NCBI RefSeq assembly: GCF_001593005.1
Contig: NZ_LQZQ01000051.1
Span: 62,001-126,000, forward strand
Direction of reading: 5' to 3'
Length of the DNA stretch: 64,000 nt
Source: Roseivirga ehrenbergii
GTDB lineage: Bacteria > Bacteroidota > Bacteroidia > Cytophagales > Cyclobacteriaceae
The notes below the pieces were generated by a model. It was not told where the DNA came from and made no database searches. It saw only the letters and a program-made list of their open reading frames with translations. A program made the translations under genes and the position numbers. Positions 8,967 to 17,441 of this stretch are shown in pieces (the first letter of the stretch is position 1; the number at the start of each line of letters is the position of its first letter).

Positions 8967-8990
8967 TTTTCAATCTTATTAGATTGAAAA
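8967..8990. promoter_or_regulatory. Perfect 10-bp inverted repeat upstream of kinase gene
   Basis: TTTTCAATCT and AGATTGAAAA are exact reverse complements separated by the 4-nt loop TATT, ending 32 bp before the kinase start. It could be a protein-binding palindrome or an mRNA hairpin in the 5' leader. No U-run follows, so a terminator is unlikely. Confidence 0.45.
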
Positions 8991-9022
8991 ATAATTAACT
9001 GAGCCATAAGGAAATTGCAATA

Positions 9023-12000
9023 ATGAAAGGTAAGAAAGTAGATGGAGGCGACAACTGGCGCTATGAGCGGGAACAGTTATATGATGCGATTGGGGCTAAT
9101 AAGCCTTTGATTAACTCATTATTAGAAGCAAATAATAATGGAGTCACACTGTCAAGCGAAACGGGCAATCTACTGGTGGCGAATGAGCAGTTTATTAAAC
9201 TGATAGGGTACTCATCAGACCAAATAGAAGGGAGAAAATTGGTTGATTTTGTTGAGCCGAAATTCAGGAAGTCTTTTGAAAAGAACCGTCAGAGGGCATT
9301 TGAGGGTGAACTGGTCGAGTCGATAGAGTATGAATTCATTACAAATTCGGGATCGGTTATAGAGGCATCCGAGACAATACAAATTATTAGTATTGGTAGC
9401 AGTCAATATTTGCTGTCGAGTATCAAAAGCATTACTGAAGAGAGGGAAAACCAACAAGAACTAAACAGTTTATATGCCGCTATTAATAAGTCTTCCAATG
9501 CTATTGCAATCACCGATACGGCAGGAACCACTCTTTTTGTAAATGATATTCATGAGAGTTTTACCGGGTTTAAACGAGAGGAATCTTTAGGTAAATTGGT
9601 TACTCTTTTCGATCCTCGTTTTATAGAGCCTGAAATTGTTGAAGAAATCAAGCAAAAGTTAAACGAAGGCAAACAATGGAAAGGTAAATATACTTCTCAG
9701 CGTAAGAGCGGAATGTTCTTCGATATTCAAATTACGGTGTCGCCTGTAATAAACGATAATGGTGAAACAGAGGCGTTTTTGTTTTATACAGAAAACATTG
9801 GTATTGAGGAGTATATACACGACCGTAAAATAAAGGAGCTCGATTTGATGAATACCAAAGAGCTTTTGTCACGAACTGAAAAAATTGGAGGAATAGGTTC
9901 TTTTAAAATGAACCTTAAAACAGATAAAATTGTATGGTCCGACAATATTTATAATCTCTTAGGGATGCCAATTTCAGAAGGACCTTCACTGCGTTTCTTC
10001 CATAAAATAATTAAAGAAGATAGGTATGTTATTCAGTTGACCCTCGACTTAAAATCTGGAGAAAGAACCAACTTCAATTTTAGAATGAATATTGAAGGTG
10101 AGGTTAGGCATTTGTACTGCGAATTAGAGCGAAACGGGGAAGATTTGACGGGGATGCTGAGGGATGTAACAAGTGAGATGCTCTCGAATTTGGCGCTGAA
10201 GGAAAGTGAGGAAAAGTATAGGTTTCAATCAGAGGCATTGCCTCATATCCTGTGGCTCGTTGATGCTCAGGGTAGCTTGACTTATTTAAACAACAGAGGA
10301 AGAGCTTACTTTGGGATTCACGATCATTCGTTTTTCGGTTCTAAGTGGTTGGATTTTGTCCACCCTGATGATATTCTTTTGATAAAGACAAAATGGAAGG
10401 AGACAAATCGAAATAAAACTACTTTTTCTGAACAAGTACGAATTAAAAACTCAACAGGAATTTATAGGTGGTTTATGGTTTCTGTATCTCCTATGTTAGA
10501 TGAAGCTGGGAATATTACCTCTCTTATCGGTATCTCAACAGATGTTCATGATCAGTACCTAATTCAGGCGAACTTAAAAGAAAATGAACAGAAGTTTCGA
10601 ACCATTTTTGAGCAGAGTAATGACGCTATGGTCATTTTAAAAGATGGTTTCTGCCTAGATTGTAATACGAATGTTAAAGCAATTTTTGGTATAGCAGAAG
10701 AGCAGCTTAAAAATGAAAAACTTTGGAGGTTTACTCCAGAATATCAAACCAATGGACGTCTTTCTGAAGAATTTGTCGCGGAACAAATTGAGAGTGTCTT
10801 GAAAAACGGTCAGGCAAATTTTTTCTGGGATGTAAAGAAGAGCAATAGTAAGATCATTTTCTGCGAGGTAAATCTAAGTAGAATTATGATAGACGGGGAT
10901 GTTTTCATCTTTGCTGTTTTTAGAGATGTTACTGGCCGAATTAAAGCCGAAAAGGAGTTGTTAGATAGCAAGCAAAAAATGATGCTAGCCATCGAATCTG
11001 CCAGAATTGGAACATGGGAATTGAACCTGAAAACTGGCAAGACCCGATTCAATGAATATTACGCAGAAATGTTGGGTTATGATTTCGATGAGATTGTTCA
11101 TGAACAAGCTTTTTTTAATGAACGTGTTCACCCAAACGACTTAGAAAGAATCAATACTGGTTTGTATGGAGAGGAAGTTAACAATAGCGGAGAGTTTGAG
11201 TTATTGATCCGAATAAAAGGGAAAGATGAAAAGTGGAGATGGGTGCTAGATAGAGGTAAAATTATTGAAAGAGACAAAGATGGTAAGCCGCTCATAATCT
11301 ACGGTACTCATATAGATTTTACCGAATATAAAGAAAAAGAGAAGGCAATTGTAAATGCAAACCTTAAGTATGAGTTAGCCGCTACTACGGCAAAAACCGG
11401 GGTTTGGGAATGGGATATGGTTTCCGATTATCTGGTTTGGGATAAGGGGATGGCTTCCATTCATGAAAGGAAACTTCCGGAGGATAATCAAATTAAAATT
11501 TCTGACTGGCTAGAATATGTTCAGCCAAGCCACAAGGATATCCTGACTCTAAACTTAGGCTCTTTAGTGAAAAATAGAGGGGTATTTGATGCCGAATATG
11601 AGATTAAGACCGAATCTGGAAAGATAAAACGAGTGCGATCAACAGCCAAGATTTTTCGAATCAACGATGAGGAGGGGGATAAGGTAATTGGGTTGAATTT
11701 AGATATTACTGATTCATATCTCAAAGATCAGGAATTATTAGAAAATGAAGAGAGGTTAAAGCTTGCATTTGATGGAGCCAATATGGCTCTAATGGACTGG
11801 GATTTGGAAACCAACACTGTGAGTGTAAGTGATAATTATCTAGAAATTATAGGTCAGGAAAAGGGTAAATACGACCCTTCCAAAGATCAATTTATGGATT
11901 CTGTGCTTCATCCTGACGATAGTGAGAAAGTGCGGACGCTCTTTAGTAAACTCAAGGTAGGAAAACTTAGGCATTACGAGCTTGAGTATAGAGTGCTTAC

Positions 12001-13567
12001 TCAGAACCATGAATTGCGCTGGCTTAGATCTAAAGGAAAAACTTTTCTTGATACAAATGGCAGACTAAGGGTGATTGGTTTGACAATGAATGTGACTGCC
12101 ACGCGGATTGCTCAAGAACAGCTTATGGAAAGCCAAAGGGTTTTAAACCTAGCTATTTCGGGCACAAAGCAAATAATTCTAGATTGGGATATTAAGAACG
12201 ATGTACTGGAGTGGAATGAAAATTATTACGAACTCATAGGAAGGTCAAAATATGATTTTGAGAATGATACATCAGACTATGTCAAGAAAAGTGTTTTTGC
12301 CGAGGATGTAGAGTTAGTTTGTGATTTGGCTACAAAGCTTAAATCCGGAGAGGTTAATGAAATCGATGTTTTAGTGAGGCTAGTGACAAATGTTGGAGAT
12401 GTAAAGTGGATGAGAGCCTTAGGTAAAAATGTAGAGTTTGATAAAAATCGACTTCCTATAAGGCATGTCTGTACATTAATGGATGTGACCAAAGAAAGAA
12501 AGCTCACCCTTGACCTAGAAAAATCTTATGCTCAATACCAATCATTGGTAGAGGATATTCCAGGGCTTGTATATAGTGCCAAATACCCTACTAAGGAGTT
12601 TATTTATGTAAACGCATATTGCCTTGAGTTAACCGGATTTACTGCCGATGAGCTGATAAAAATAGATCCTTTACAATACCAAAAACAAATTCATCCAGAC
12701 GATAAAAGGTTTGTCGAATCTAGTTTGAAGACAGCAATAAGTAACAAGCAGCCTTATCGATTAAGCTACCGAATTCTTGACAGAGAAGGGAAAATAAAGT
12801 GGCTCTCGGAATTTGGGCATGGTATTTTTGACCAAAATGGAGTTCCTTTATTTATCGAAGCTTCTGTTTTTGATATAACAGATAGAATAAGGTCAGAAGA
12901 AAAAGTATTGGCGGCCATTTTAGATGCCGCAGATCATGAGCGTAGCCGTATTTCTCGCGAGATTCATGACAGTTTGCAACAAACTTTAACTATTGCTTCG
13001 CTCAACTTAGAGTTTGTTAAAAAAGAAAAACACCTCTTAAGCCCGAAGGTGTTGGAACGATACGAACGGGGCTGGCAAAACCTAAGAAAGTCTCTAGATC
13101 AAACTCGTGAAATTGCCCATAGGTTAATGCCAAAAGCCATCGAAGATTTTGGATTAACAGAAGTTGTTAAAGACTTAGTAGATGAATTGAATGCTACTTC
13201 TTCGGTGAATTTCGAATTCATTACTAACTTAGAGGAAGAACGACTTAATGTTAGTACTGAAACTAGCTTCTATAAGATTATCCAAGAGTCAATAACCAAT
13301 ATTATTAAGCATGCTCAAGCGGAGACTGTTTCAATACAATTGATTAAACTTTCCGAAAGCATTCAGCTTATAATTGAAGACGATGGGCAGGGCTTCGACA
13401 TGGATAATATAAACTTTAATACTTCTGGCTTTGGCTTAGCAAGTATGAAAAATAGAGCTAGTGCTCTTTCAGGTGAATTTATTCTTGATTCTTTCCCAGG
13501 AAAAGGAACCTCATTAATTTTAAATGTACCATTGGATAACTCAAAAATAGCATATGAAAACGATTAA
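9023..13567 (+). CDS. Soluble multi-PAS sensor histidine kinase (about ten PAS domains, HisKA_3)
   Basis: A 1514-residue kinase with no signal peptide and no membrane segment, hence probably cytoplasmic. About ten PAS/PAC units follow one another: residues about 36-145, 150-270, 290-395, 400-520, 522-645, 650-775, 780-905, 910-1035, 1040-1155 and 1165-1295. Several end in the DVT/DIT-x-x PAC signature. The kinase core is of the NarX/DesK class: SREIHDSLQQT with phospho-acceptor His1315, then an HATPase domain with NIIKHAQA (N box), EDDGQGFD (G1) and GFGLASMKNR (G2). The frame overlaps the LuxR-type regulator by 14 bp, so the two form a translationally coupled two-component pair. No GAF or haem motif was recognised; the ligands of the PAS domains are unknown. 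Inverted repeats upstream suggest autoregulation. Confidence 0.93.
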   Translation: MKGKKVDGGDNWRYEREQLYDAIGANKPLINSLLEANNNGVTLSSETGNLLVANEQFIKLIGYSSDQIEGRKLVDFVEPKFRKSFEKNRQRAFEGELVESIEYEFITNSGSVIEASETIQIISIGSSQYLLSSIKSITEERENQQELNSLYAAINKSSNAIAITDTAGTTLFVNDIHESFTGFKREESLGKLVTLFDPRFIEPEIVEEIKQKLNEGKQWKGKYTSQRKSGMFFDIQITVSPVINDNGETEAFLFYTENIGIEEYIHDRKIKELDLMNTKELLSRTEKIGGIGSFKMNLKTDKIVWSDNIYNLLGMPISEGPSLRFFHKIIKEDRYVIQLTLDLKSGERTNFNFRMNIEGEVRHLYCELERNGEDLTGMLRDVTSEMLSNLALKESEEKYRFQSEALPHILWLVDAQGSLTYLNNRGRAYFGIHDHSFFGSKWLDFVHPDDILLIKTKWKETNRNKTTFSEQVRIKNSTGIYRWFMVSVSPMLDEAGNITSLIGISTDVHDQYLIQANLKENEQKFRTIFEQSNDAMVILKDGFCLDCNTNVKAIFGIAEEQLKNEKLWRFTPEYQTNGRLSEEFVAEQIESVLKNGQANFFWDVKKSNSKIIFCEVNLSRIMIDGDVFIFAVFRDVTGRIKAEKELLDSKQKMMLAIESARIGTWELNLKTGKTRFNEYYAEMLGYDFDEIVHEQAFFNERVHPNDLERINTGLYGEEVNNSGEFELLIRIKGKDEKWRWVLDRGKIIERDKDGKPLIIYGTHIDFTEYKEKEKAIVNANLKYELAATTAKTGVWEWDMVSDYLVWDKGMASIHERKLPEDNQIKISDWLEYVQPSHKDILTLNLGSLVKNRGVFDAEYEIKTESGKIKRVRSTAKIFRINDEEGDKVIGLNLDITDSYLKDQELLENEERLKLAFDGANMALMDWDLETNTVSVSDNYLEIIGQEKGKYDPSKDQFMDSVLHPDDSEKVRTLFSKLKVGKLRHYELEYRVLTQNHELRWLRSKGKTFLDTNGRLRVIGLTMNVTATRIAQEQLMESQRVLNLAISGTKQIILDWDIKNDVLEWNENYYELIGRSKYDFENDTSDYVKKSVFAEDVELVCDLATKLKSGEVNEIDVLVRLVTNVGDVKWMRALGKNVEFDKNRLPIRHVCTLMDVTKERKLTLDLEKSYAQYQSLVEDIPGLVYSAKYPTKEFIYVNAYCLELTGFTADELIKIDPLQYQKQIHPDDKRFVESSLKTAISNKQPYRLSYRILDREGKIKWLSEFGHGIFDQNGVPLFIEASVFDITDRIRSEEKVLAAILDAADHERSRISREIHDSLQQTLTIASLNLEFVKKEKHLLSPKVLERYERGWQNLRKSLDQTREIAHRLMPKAIEDFGLTEVVKDLVDELNATSSVNFEFITNLEEERLNVSTETSFYKIIQESITNIIKHAQAETVSIQLIKLSESIQLIIEDDGQGFDMDNINFNTSGFGLASMKNRASALSGEFILDSFPGKGTSLILNVPLDNSKIAYEND

Positions 13568-14216
13568 AATATTTCTCGTTGACGACCATAAAATGATTCG
13601 TGATGGCATTAAATTTTACCTAGACGAGGATGAGAGGTTTGAGATTGTTGGCGAAGCCAATAACGGGCAGGAAGCTTTATCTATGATTAGCAAAAATGGC
13701 AATTTCGATGTGCTTGTAACTGATATTGTAATGCCCTCAATGGACGGGATCGAGCTCGTAAAAAACTTGATTCAAGGAGCAACTATTGAGTTTAAGATAT
13801 TGGCCCTTACTATGTTGAGCGAAACCCAACACATAAAGAAAATGCTCAATTATGGCATTCAAGGCTATATTTTGAAGAGCAGTGGGGAGGAAGAGATAAA
13901 GCGGGCAATCACTGAAGTAGCTGCCGGCAATACGTATTACTCACAAGAGGTTACAACCATAATTATGAACAACCTCAGGGGCGATAAATCTAGAGGTTCT
14001 AGAATGGCCGTTGATATTCCGTTGACCAAAAGAGAGCGAGAGGTACTTCATCTAATTGTTAAAGAGTATTCCAATCAGGAAATTGCAGATGAATTGTTCA
14101 TTTCTGTTCGTACTGTAGATGCTCACAAGCGAAACCTTCTTGAAAAAACAGGCGCTAAGAATATGGCCGGACTAGCGGTTTATGCTTTAGAGAAAAGGCT
14201 TTTTGATGACATTTAA
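13554..14216 (+). CDS. LuxR/NarL-family response regulator
   Basis: 220 residues: an N-terminal receiver domain with acidic pair D10/D11, phospho-acceptor Asp57 (VLVTDIVMPS), Thr at LALTM and Lys at YILKSS, then a C-terminal GerE-type helix-turn-helix at about 155-215 (PLTKREREVLHLI... EIADELFISVRTVDAHKRN). It starts inside the end of the kinase gene (14-bp overlap) and is the obvious partner of that HisKA_3 kinase. Immediately after its stop codon a perfect TAGGT-N5-ACCTA palindrome begins at 14217. TAGGT fits the TRGGT core known for GerE-type regulators, so this protein is the best candidate reader of the boxes spread over 8.7-19.6 kb. Confidence 0.95.
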   Translation: MKTIKIFLVDDHKMIRDGIKFYLDEDERFEIVGEANNGQEALSMISKNGNFDVLVTDIVMPSMDGIELVKNLIQGATIEFKILALTMLSETQHIKKMLNYGIQGYILKSSGEEEIKRAITEVAAGNTYYSQEVTTIIMNNLRGDKSRGSRMAVDIPLTKREREVLHLIVKEYSNQEIADELFISVRTVDAHKRNLLEKTGAKNMAGLAVYALEKRLFDDI

Positions 14217-14241
14217 TAGGTGAGTTACCTATTTTTTAGGT
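14217..14241. promoter_or_regulatory. Operator candidate: TAGGT-N5-ACCTA plus a third TAGGT
   Basis: TAGGT-gagtt-ACCTA occupies 14217-14231, directly after the regulator's stop codon, and a further TAGGT lies at 14237-14241, 20 bp from the first (about two helical turns). It is 140-160 bp upstream of the degenerate kinase gene. Another ACCTA lies at 14371-14375, four bases before that gene's start codon. Confidence 0.55.
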
Positions 14242-14379
14242 GATATTAGTATTTCTTGTGTGTAGGCAATCAATTCATGCTTTTCACTCTGATTCTTGGT
14301 TAAATTTATAGCTAAGAACAACCGCAGAGATTGATCTTTTCAAGAAGAGAGACCCTTGACCTGCACTTTCACCTAAAGT

Positions 14380-15165
14380 ATGGACATTAAGAATCAGAAG
14401 GCGAATGACAGCCTTTCCTTTTCAAGCACCCAGTTTCAACCATTCAACTTTGATCTTTCAAATATTTTGAGCCGTAATTTTACTGGGCCGATTTCTGCAA
14501 TAAAGCTCAATACGGAACTTATAAATAGAATGGCTGGAGGTTGTGGTTTGAATGAAGGAGCCATGAAGGGGAGGGTTCGTAAAATCCTAAATCAAGCAAA
14601 TAATATTGAGAGTATATTAGAGGATTTACTTCTGCTCTTGAGGATTGAGCAAGGAATGCTTGAAAAGTCTAAACTGGATTATAAAATTCTAGATTTAGAG
14701 GATCAGTTGAGTGTTTGTTTTGAAGAATATTCTGCGTGTAGACAACATAGGATTGAAGACTATCTTAAAGATGTATATGTTAATACAGATTTAGAAAAGA
14801 CAGTTTTAGCATTTGAAAGACTAATTGATCTGATGAAGGATTTTTCTAGCGGAGAGAAACCGGAACTTATCGTGAGGTTAGGTGATGATTTCGTTAATGT
14901 GAATATTACTATGGCATATAACGAAAAAAAGGATTTCTCTGAGTGGGAGTCGTTCTTTTCACATCGTGTTAATTTTGATGATAATGAAAGAGCAAGTATG
15001 CTTTCTCTTCGGCTCTATATAATAAAGAAACTTTTTAATTTGGCGGACTGCCAAATAGTGGCGTCAAAGCTAAGTAATCAGGTTACTTTTATGATAGCCA
15101 TACCTATGGCTCAAAGTATGATGCAACGCAAGCCTGACAGTGCCAATCCAGACGCTGCTGCCTAA
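14380..15165 (+). CDS. Degenerate histidine-kinase-like protein (pseudokinase)
   Basis: 261 residues. Residues 28-110 look like a HisKA dimerisation helix pair: NILSRNFTGPISAIKLN aligns with the usual F-S-H-E-x-R-T-P-L-T-x-I, but the phospho-acceptor His is Arg32 and the following acid is Asn33, while Pro37 is kept. A typical second helix follows (ILEDLLLLLRIEQG). The C-terminal part resembles an HATPase fold whose ATP-binding boxes are lost: SLRLYIIKKLFNLADCQIV stands where G-L-G-L-x-I-V-K is expected, and no N or G1 box is visible. There is no membrane segment. It follows the two-component pair and an operator-like site, so a role as a non-catalytic partner or phosphotransfer modulator is plausible; this is inference. 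It ends 4 bp from the convergent batC-like gene. Confidence 0.75.
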   Translation: MDIKNQKANDSLSFSSTQFQPFNFDLSNILSRNFTGPISAIKLNTELINRMAGGCGLNEGAMKGRVRKILNQANNIESILEDLLLLLRIEQGMLEKSKLDYKILDLEDQLSVCFEEYSACRQHRIEDYLKDVYVNTDLEKTVLAFERLIDLMKDFSSGEKPELIVRLGDDFVNVNITMAYNEKKDFSEWESFFSHRVNFDDNERASMLSLRLYIIKKLFNLADCQIVASKLSNQVTFMIAIPMAQSMMQRKPDSANPDAAA

Positions 15166-15169
15166 GTGT

Positions 15170-16126
15170 TTACCAGTCAGGTTTACTTGAATCCTTTTTC
15201 TTAGTGGCTTTTCTTTTGTTTTGCTGAACATACTGAATTTCGTTGTTCTTCATGGCCTCTAAAATCATCTGAGCCTTTTCTGGGCTCATATTCATCTCTT
15301 CAAGCTTTTCTTTTAATTTCTCAAGAGGGTCTTTTTCTTGAGGTTTTTCTTCATTGGGATCTTGCTCTTCATCGTTTTGTTGCTGATCCTTCTTCTCTTG
15401 TTCTTGGTCTTTCTTTTCTTGATCGTTTTTCTCTTGATCTTTCTTTTCCTGCTCGTTTTCCTCTTCCTGATCTTTCTTTTCTTGTTCTTGATCTTTCTTT
15501 TCCTGATCCTTTTTCTCCTCTTGATCTTTGTTGTCTTCGTTGTTCTGCTCTTGCTGTTCTTGTTCTCTGATCAGTTTTTTCAGAAGCTCATAATTGTATC
15601 TGGCAGATTCGTTTTCAGGGTTTTTGCGTAATGAGTTCTTAAAATCATTTAAAGCTTGGTCGGTAAGAGACTTCTTCTCTTCGGCTTTAGCGGCCTCGCT
15701 TCTTTTGTAAGCGATAATTCCCTTTTGATTAAAAGCATTTGAGGCAATGACTTTATTTTTAGCATTGGCAGATAGTTCGTCATAATTATTGCTTGCAATA
15801 CTAGCGTACTTTAGTCCTTCGCTTGCCAGTTCTACTTTGCTTTCGTCAAGCTCGTCTGGATTTTCTGAGGCTTCGTTTAAAACACCCAGAAGCTCTTTGT
15901 CGCCATAGGCTAACAAGTAGGCGGCATTAGCCATGTTTAGTCTGGCATCTTCATCCTCAACCAGCATAGAGTCTAATAGTCTTCCGTAGCTGGTAATGGC
16001 TTGCTCATAATTCTTCTCGTCATAAAAAGCTTTGGCATCCTTCTTCAGAGCATTAGACTTAGCAATTTTCGTTACGGGGTCGGTTATGCTAGTAAAAACT
16101 AAAATGAGCGTAATTAAATATTTCAT
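15170..16126 (-). CDS. BatC-like TPR protein with low-complexity charged tail
   Basis: 318 residues with an N-terminal signal sequence (MKYLITLILVFTSI), a TPR region (about 25-190; NYEQAITSYGRLLD and LNDFKNSLRKNPENESARYN are clear TPR helices), then about 75 residues made almost only of E, K, D, Q and N in irregular repeats, ending in a short helical and basic segment. This is the architecture of BatC (aerotolerance operon) proteins, which pair with VWA-domain membrane proteins. Its start overlaps the VWA gene's end by 4 bp. The charged tract is encoded by imperfect DNA repeats between about 15360 and 15570. Confidence 0.82.
   Translation of the reverse strand: MKYLITLILVFTSITDPVTKIAKSNALKKDAKAFYDEKNYEQAITSYGRLLDSMLVEDEDARLNMANAAYLLAYGDKELLGVLNEASENPDELDESKVELASEGLKYASIASNNYDELSANAKNKVIASNAFNQKGIIAYKRSEAAKAEEKKSLTDQALNDFKNSLRKNPENESARYNYELLKKLIREQEQQEQNNEDNKDQEEKKDQEKKDQEQEKKDQEEENEQEKKDQEKNDQEKKDQEQEKKDQQQNDEEQDPNEEKPQEKDPLEKLKEKLEEMNMSPEKAQMILEAMKNNEIQYVQQNKRKATKKKDSSKPDW
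15360..15570. repeat. Imperfect short tandem repeats encoding an E/K/D/Q tract
   Basis: Pyrimidine-rich units of roughly 15-18 bp with cores such as GATCTTTCTTTTCCTG recur on the plus strand and encode DQEKK-type units on the minus strand. Such tracts often vary in copy number through slippage. Confidence 0.7.
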
Positions 16127-17094
16127 AGTCGTAATGTCTTTCTTCTAATTAATGCATCTAAGATGAGCAGTAAAATGGCTGCTCCTAGAAAGTAATAGAA
16201 TTTATTGGCTGAAGCATCAATTTGGCGAGTGTCGCGCACTTCGCCTTCTACTTCATTGATAGCTCTAATCAGTCTTTTTACATCATTTTGATCTTGGTTG
16301 ATTTCAAAATAATTTCCACCTGTATCTGCGGCCAACTTCCTTAACGATTCAGAGTTGAGCTTTGTTATTACTTCTTGCCCGTTTCTGTCTCGTTTGAAAG
16401 AACGTCCCTCAGGAATTTTTGCTCCCTTTTCTGTGCCTACACCCAGTGTGAAAAGCTTAACTCCAGTGTTTACTACTTTCTTAGCTGCTTTGTCAGTTTC
16501 ATCCCCAAAATCTTCCCCATCGCTAATCATTAAAATGATTTTTGATTTCTGCTGGGTTATTGGTCCCTCGGCTGCCAATTCAAGTTTTTCCATCGCAATG
16601 TTTAAAGGGGCGCTAAAGTCGGTTCCCGCATTGGGTACTAAATCCGTTTTGAGTGTACTAATAAACAAGTTGATAGCGCTTTGATCATAAGTAAGCGGGC
16701 ATTGAATAAATGCTTCAGAAGAGAATATGATTAAGCCGATTCTGTCTGAGCTAAAGGCTTGAACAATATTGTTGAGCTCGTATTTGATTTTCGATAATCT
16801 AGATGGCTCAACATCTTCCGCATTCATAGATTGAGACAAGTCCACAGCAATATAAATGTCTTTACCTTCTGATTTTACTTCTTTAGTAGTTTCTCCAAAA
16901 GATGGCCCCATTAGTGAGAAGATGATGAGCGCGAATGCCAAAGTACGAATCAATACTTTGAGCAGCAATGGCCTAAAACTGGTTTGCAGTCTTTTAGCAA
17001 TTGTGGCTAACCTAAAAATATATGCAAGATAGGCAGCAATAAAAAGCCCTATAAATATGGCTTCTGTTGTTCCTATAGATTTAAACCAAGTCAT
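16123..17094 (-). CDS. VWA-domain membrane protein, BatA/BatB type
   Basis: 323 residues with two N-terminal hydrophobic segments (about 11-30 and 45-63), a von Willebrand A domain and a C-terminal membrane helix (about 300-317). The metal-ion-dependent adhesion site is intact: D85-x-S87-x-S89 (AVDLSQSM), a Thr in QCPLTYD, and SDGEDFGDET. Such proteins are anchored in the inner membrane with the VWA domain in the periplasm and occur in moxR-bat operons linked to oxygen or stress tolerance. Only this gene and the TPR gene are present: no moxR, DUF58 or batD gene is adjacent. A perfect -7 element lies at 17114-17121. Confidence 0.88.
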   Translation of the reverse strand: MTWFKSIGTTEAIFIGLFIAAYLAYIFRLATIAKRLQTSFRPLLLKVLIRTLAFALIIFSLMGPSFGETTKEVKSEGKDIYIAVDLSQSMNAEDVEPSRLSKIKYELNNIVQAFSSDRIGLIIFSSEAFIQCPLTYDQSAINLFISTLKTDLVPNAGTDFSAPLNIAMEKLELAAEGPITQQKSKIILMISDGEDFGDETDKAAKKVVNTGVKLFTLGVGTEKGAKIPEGRSFKRDRNGQEVITKLNSESLRKLAADTGGNYFEINQDQNDVKRLIRAINEVEGEVRDTRQIDASANKFYYFLGAAILLLILDALIRRKTLRL

Positions 17095-17113
17095 GTGTTT
17101 TTTAACTAATCGA

Positions 17114-17121
17114 CAAAGATA
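17114..17121 (-). promoter_or_regulatory. -7 promoter element for the bat operon
   Basis: The minus strand reads TATCTTTG, an exact TAnnTTTG match, 20 bp before the VWA gene start; predicted leader about 13 nt. Confidence 0.6.
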
Positions 17122-17212
17122 GCAATCCTTTAACGTCTAGGTTAACCGTTTGTAAAGCGCTTTCTAAAAAATCGCTGTTAAAGATTGTTAAATGGACTCG
17201 AAAAACATTTTC

Positions 17213-17278
17213 TAGGTGAATTACTCAGTTGCTAAAACTACTAAAATCGAGTAGGTAAATTTCTAATTGTTGGTAGGT
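17213..17278. promoter_or_regulatory. Cluster of three TAGGT operator-like boxes
   Basis: TAGGT at 17213-17217 (followed after 5 bp by ACTCA, a two-mismatch palindrome), 17252-17256 and 17274-17278. The last two are 22 bp apart, about two helical turns. They lie 140-205 bp upstream of the predicted start of the secreted-protein transcript. Confidence 0.45.
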
Positions 17279-17441
17279 TAAAAACTATATGGTTTTACCA
17301 CATATTGCCTAATGATAATGATTACTCATATTCCCCATTCCATTAAGCGTAATCAACATTTTTCATATTAGGGAACAAGCCCAGAAGATCGGCCGGCCAA
17401 TCAATGACCTTTGGAATACAGAACAATTAAATCTAAAAGTC

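Larger units (their letters stand above)
8694..9022. other. Divergent intergenic region between thiolase and multi-PAS kinase
   Basis: A 329-bp gene-free stretch. It holds the thiolase -7 element (8727-8734), five TAGGT/ACCTA half-sites (8711, 8867, 8877, 8920, 8936), one of which pair forms a perfect palindrome, and a perfect 10-bp inverted repeat at 8967-8990 just before the kinase gene. No RNA gene or small coding frame is evident. Confidence 0.7.
17095..17441. other. Divergent intergenic region with TAGGT boxes
   Basis: A 347-bp stretch between the bat operon and the small secreted protein gene. It has the bat -7 element (17114-17121), TAGGT boxes at 17138, 17213, 17252 and 17274, and a near-match -7 element GACCTTTG at 17406-17413 that would start the rightward gene near 17420. 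A GGCCGGCC 8-mer at about 17392 stands out in AT-rich surroundings. No coding frame or RNA is seen. Confidence 0.65.

Noticed and set aside
15338-15631. A plus-strand reading frame of 97 residues made almost only of L, F, I and V
   Set aside because: It is the antisense image of the E/K/D/Q repeat in the BatC-like gene; the composition is forced by the opposite strand and no start context supports it.
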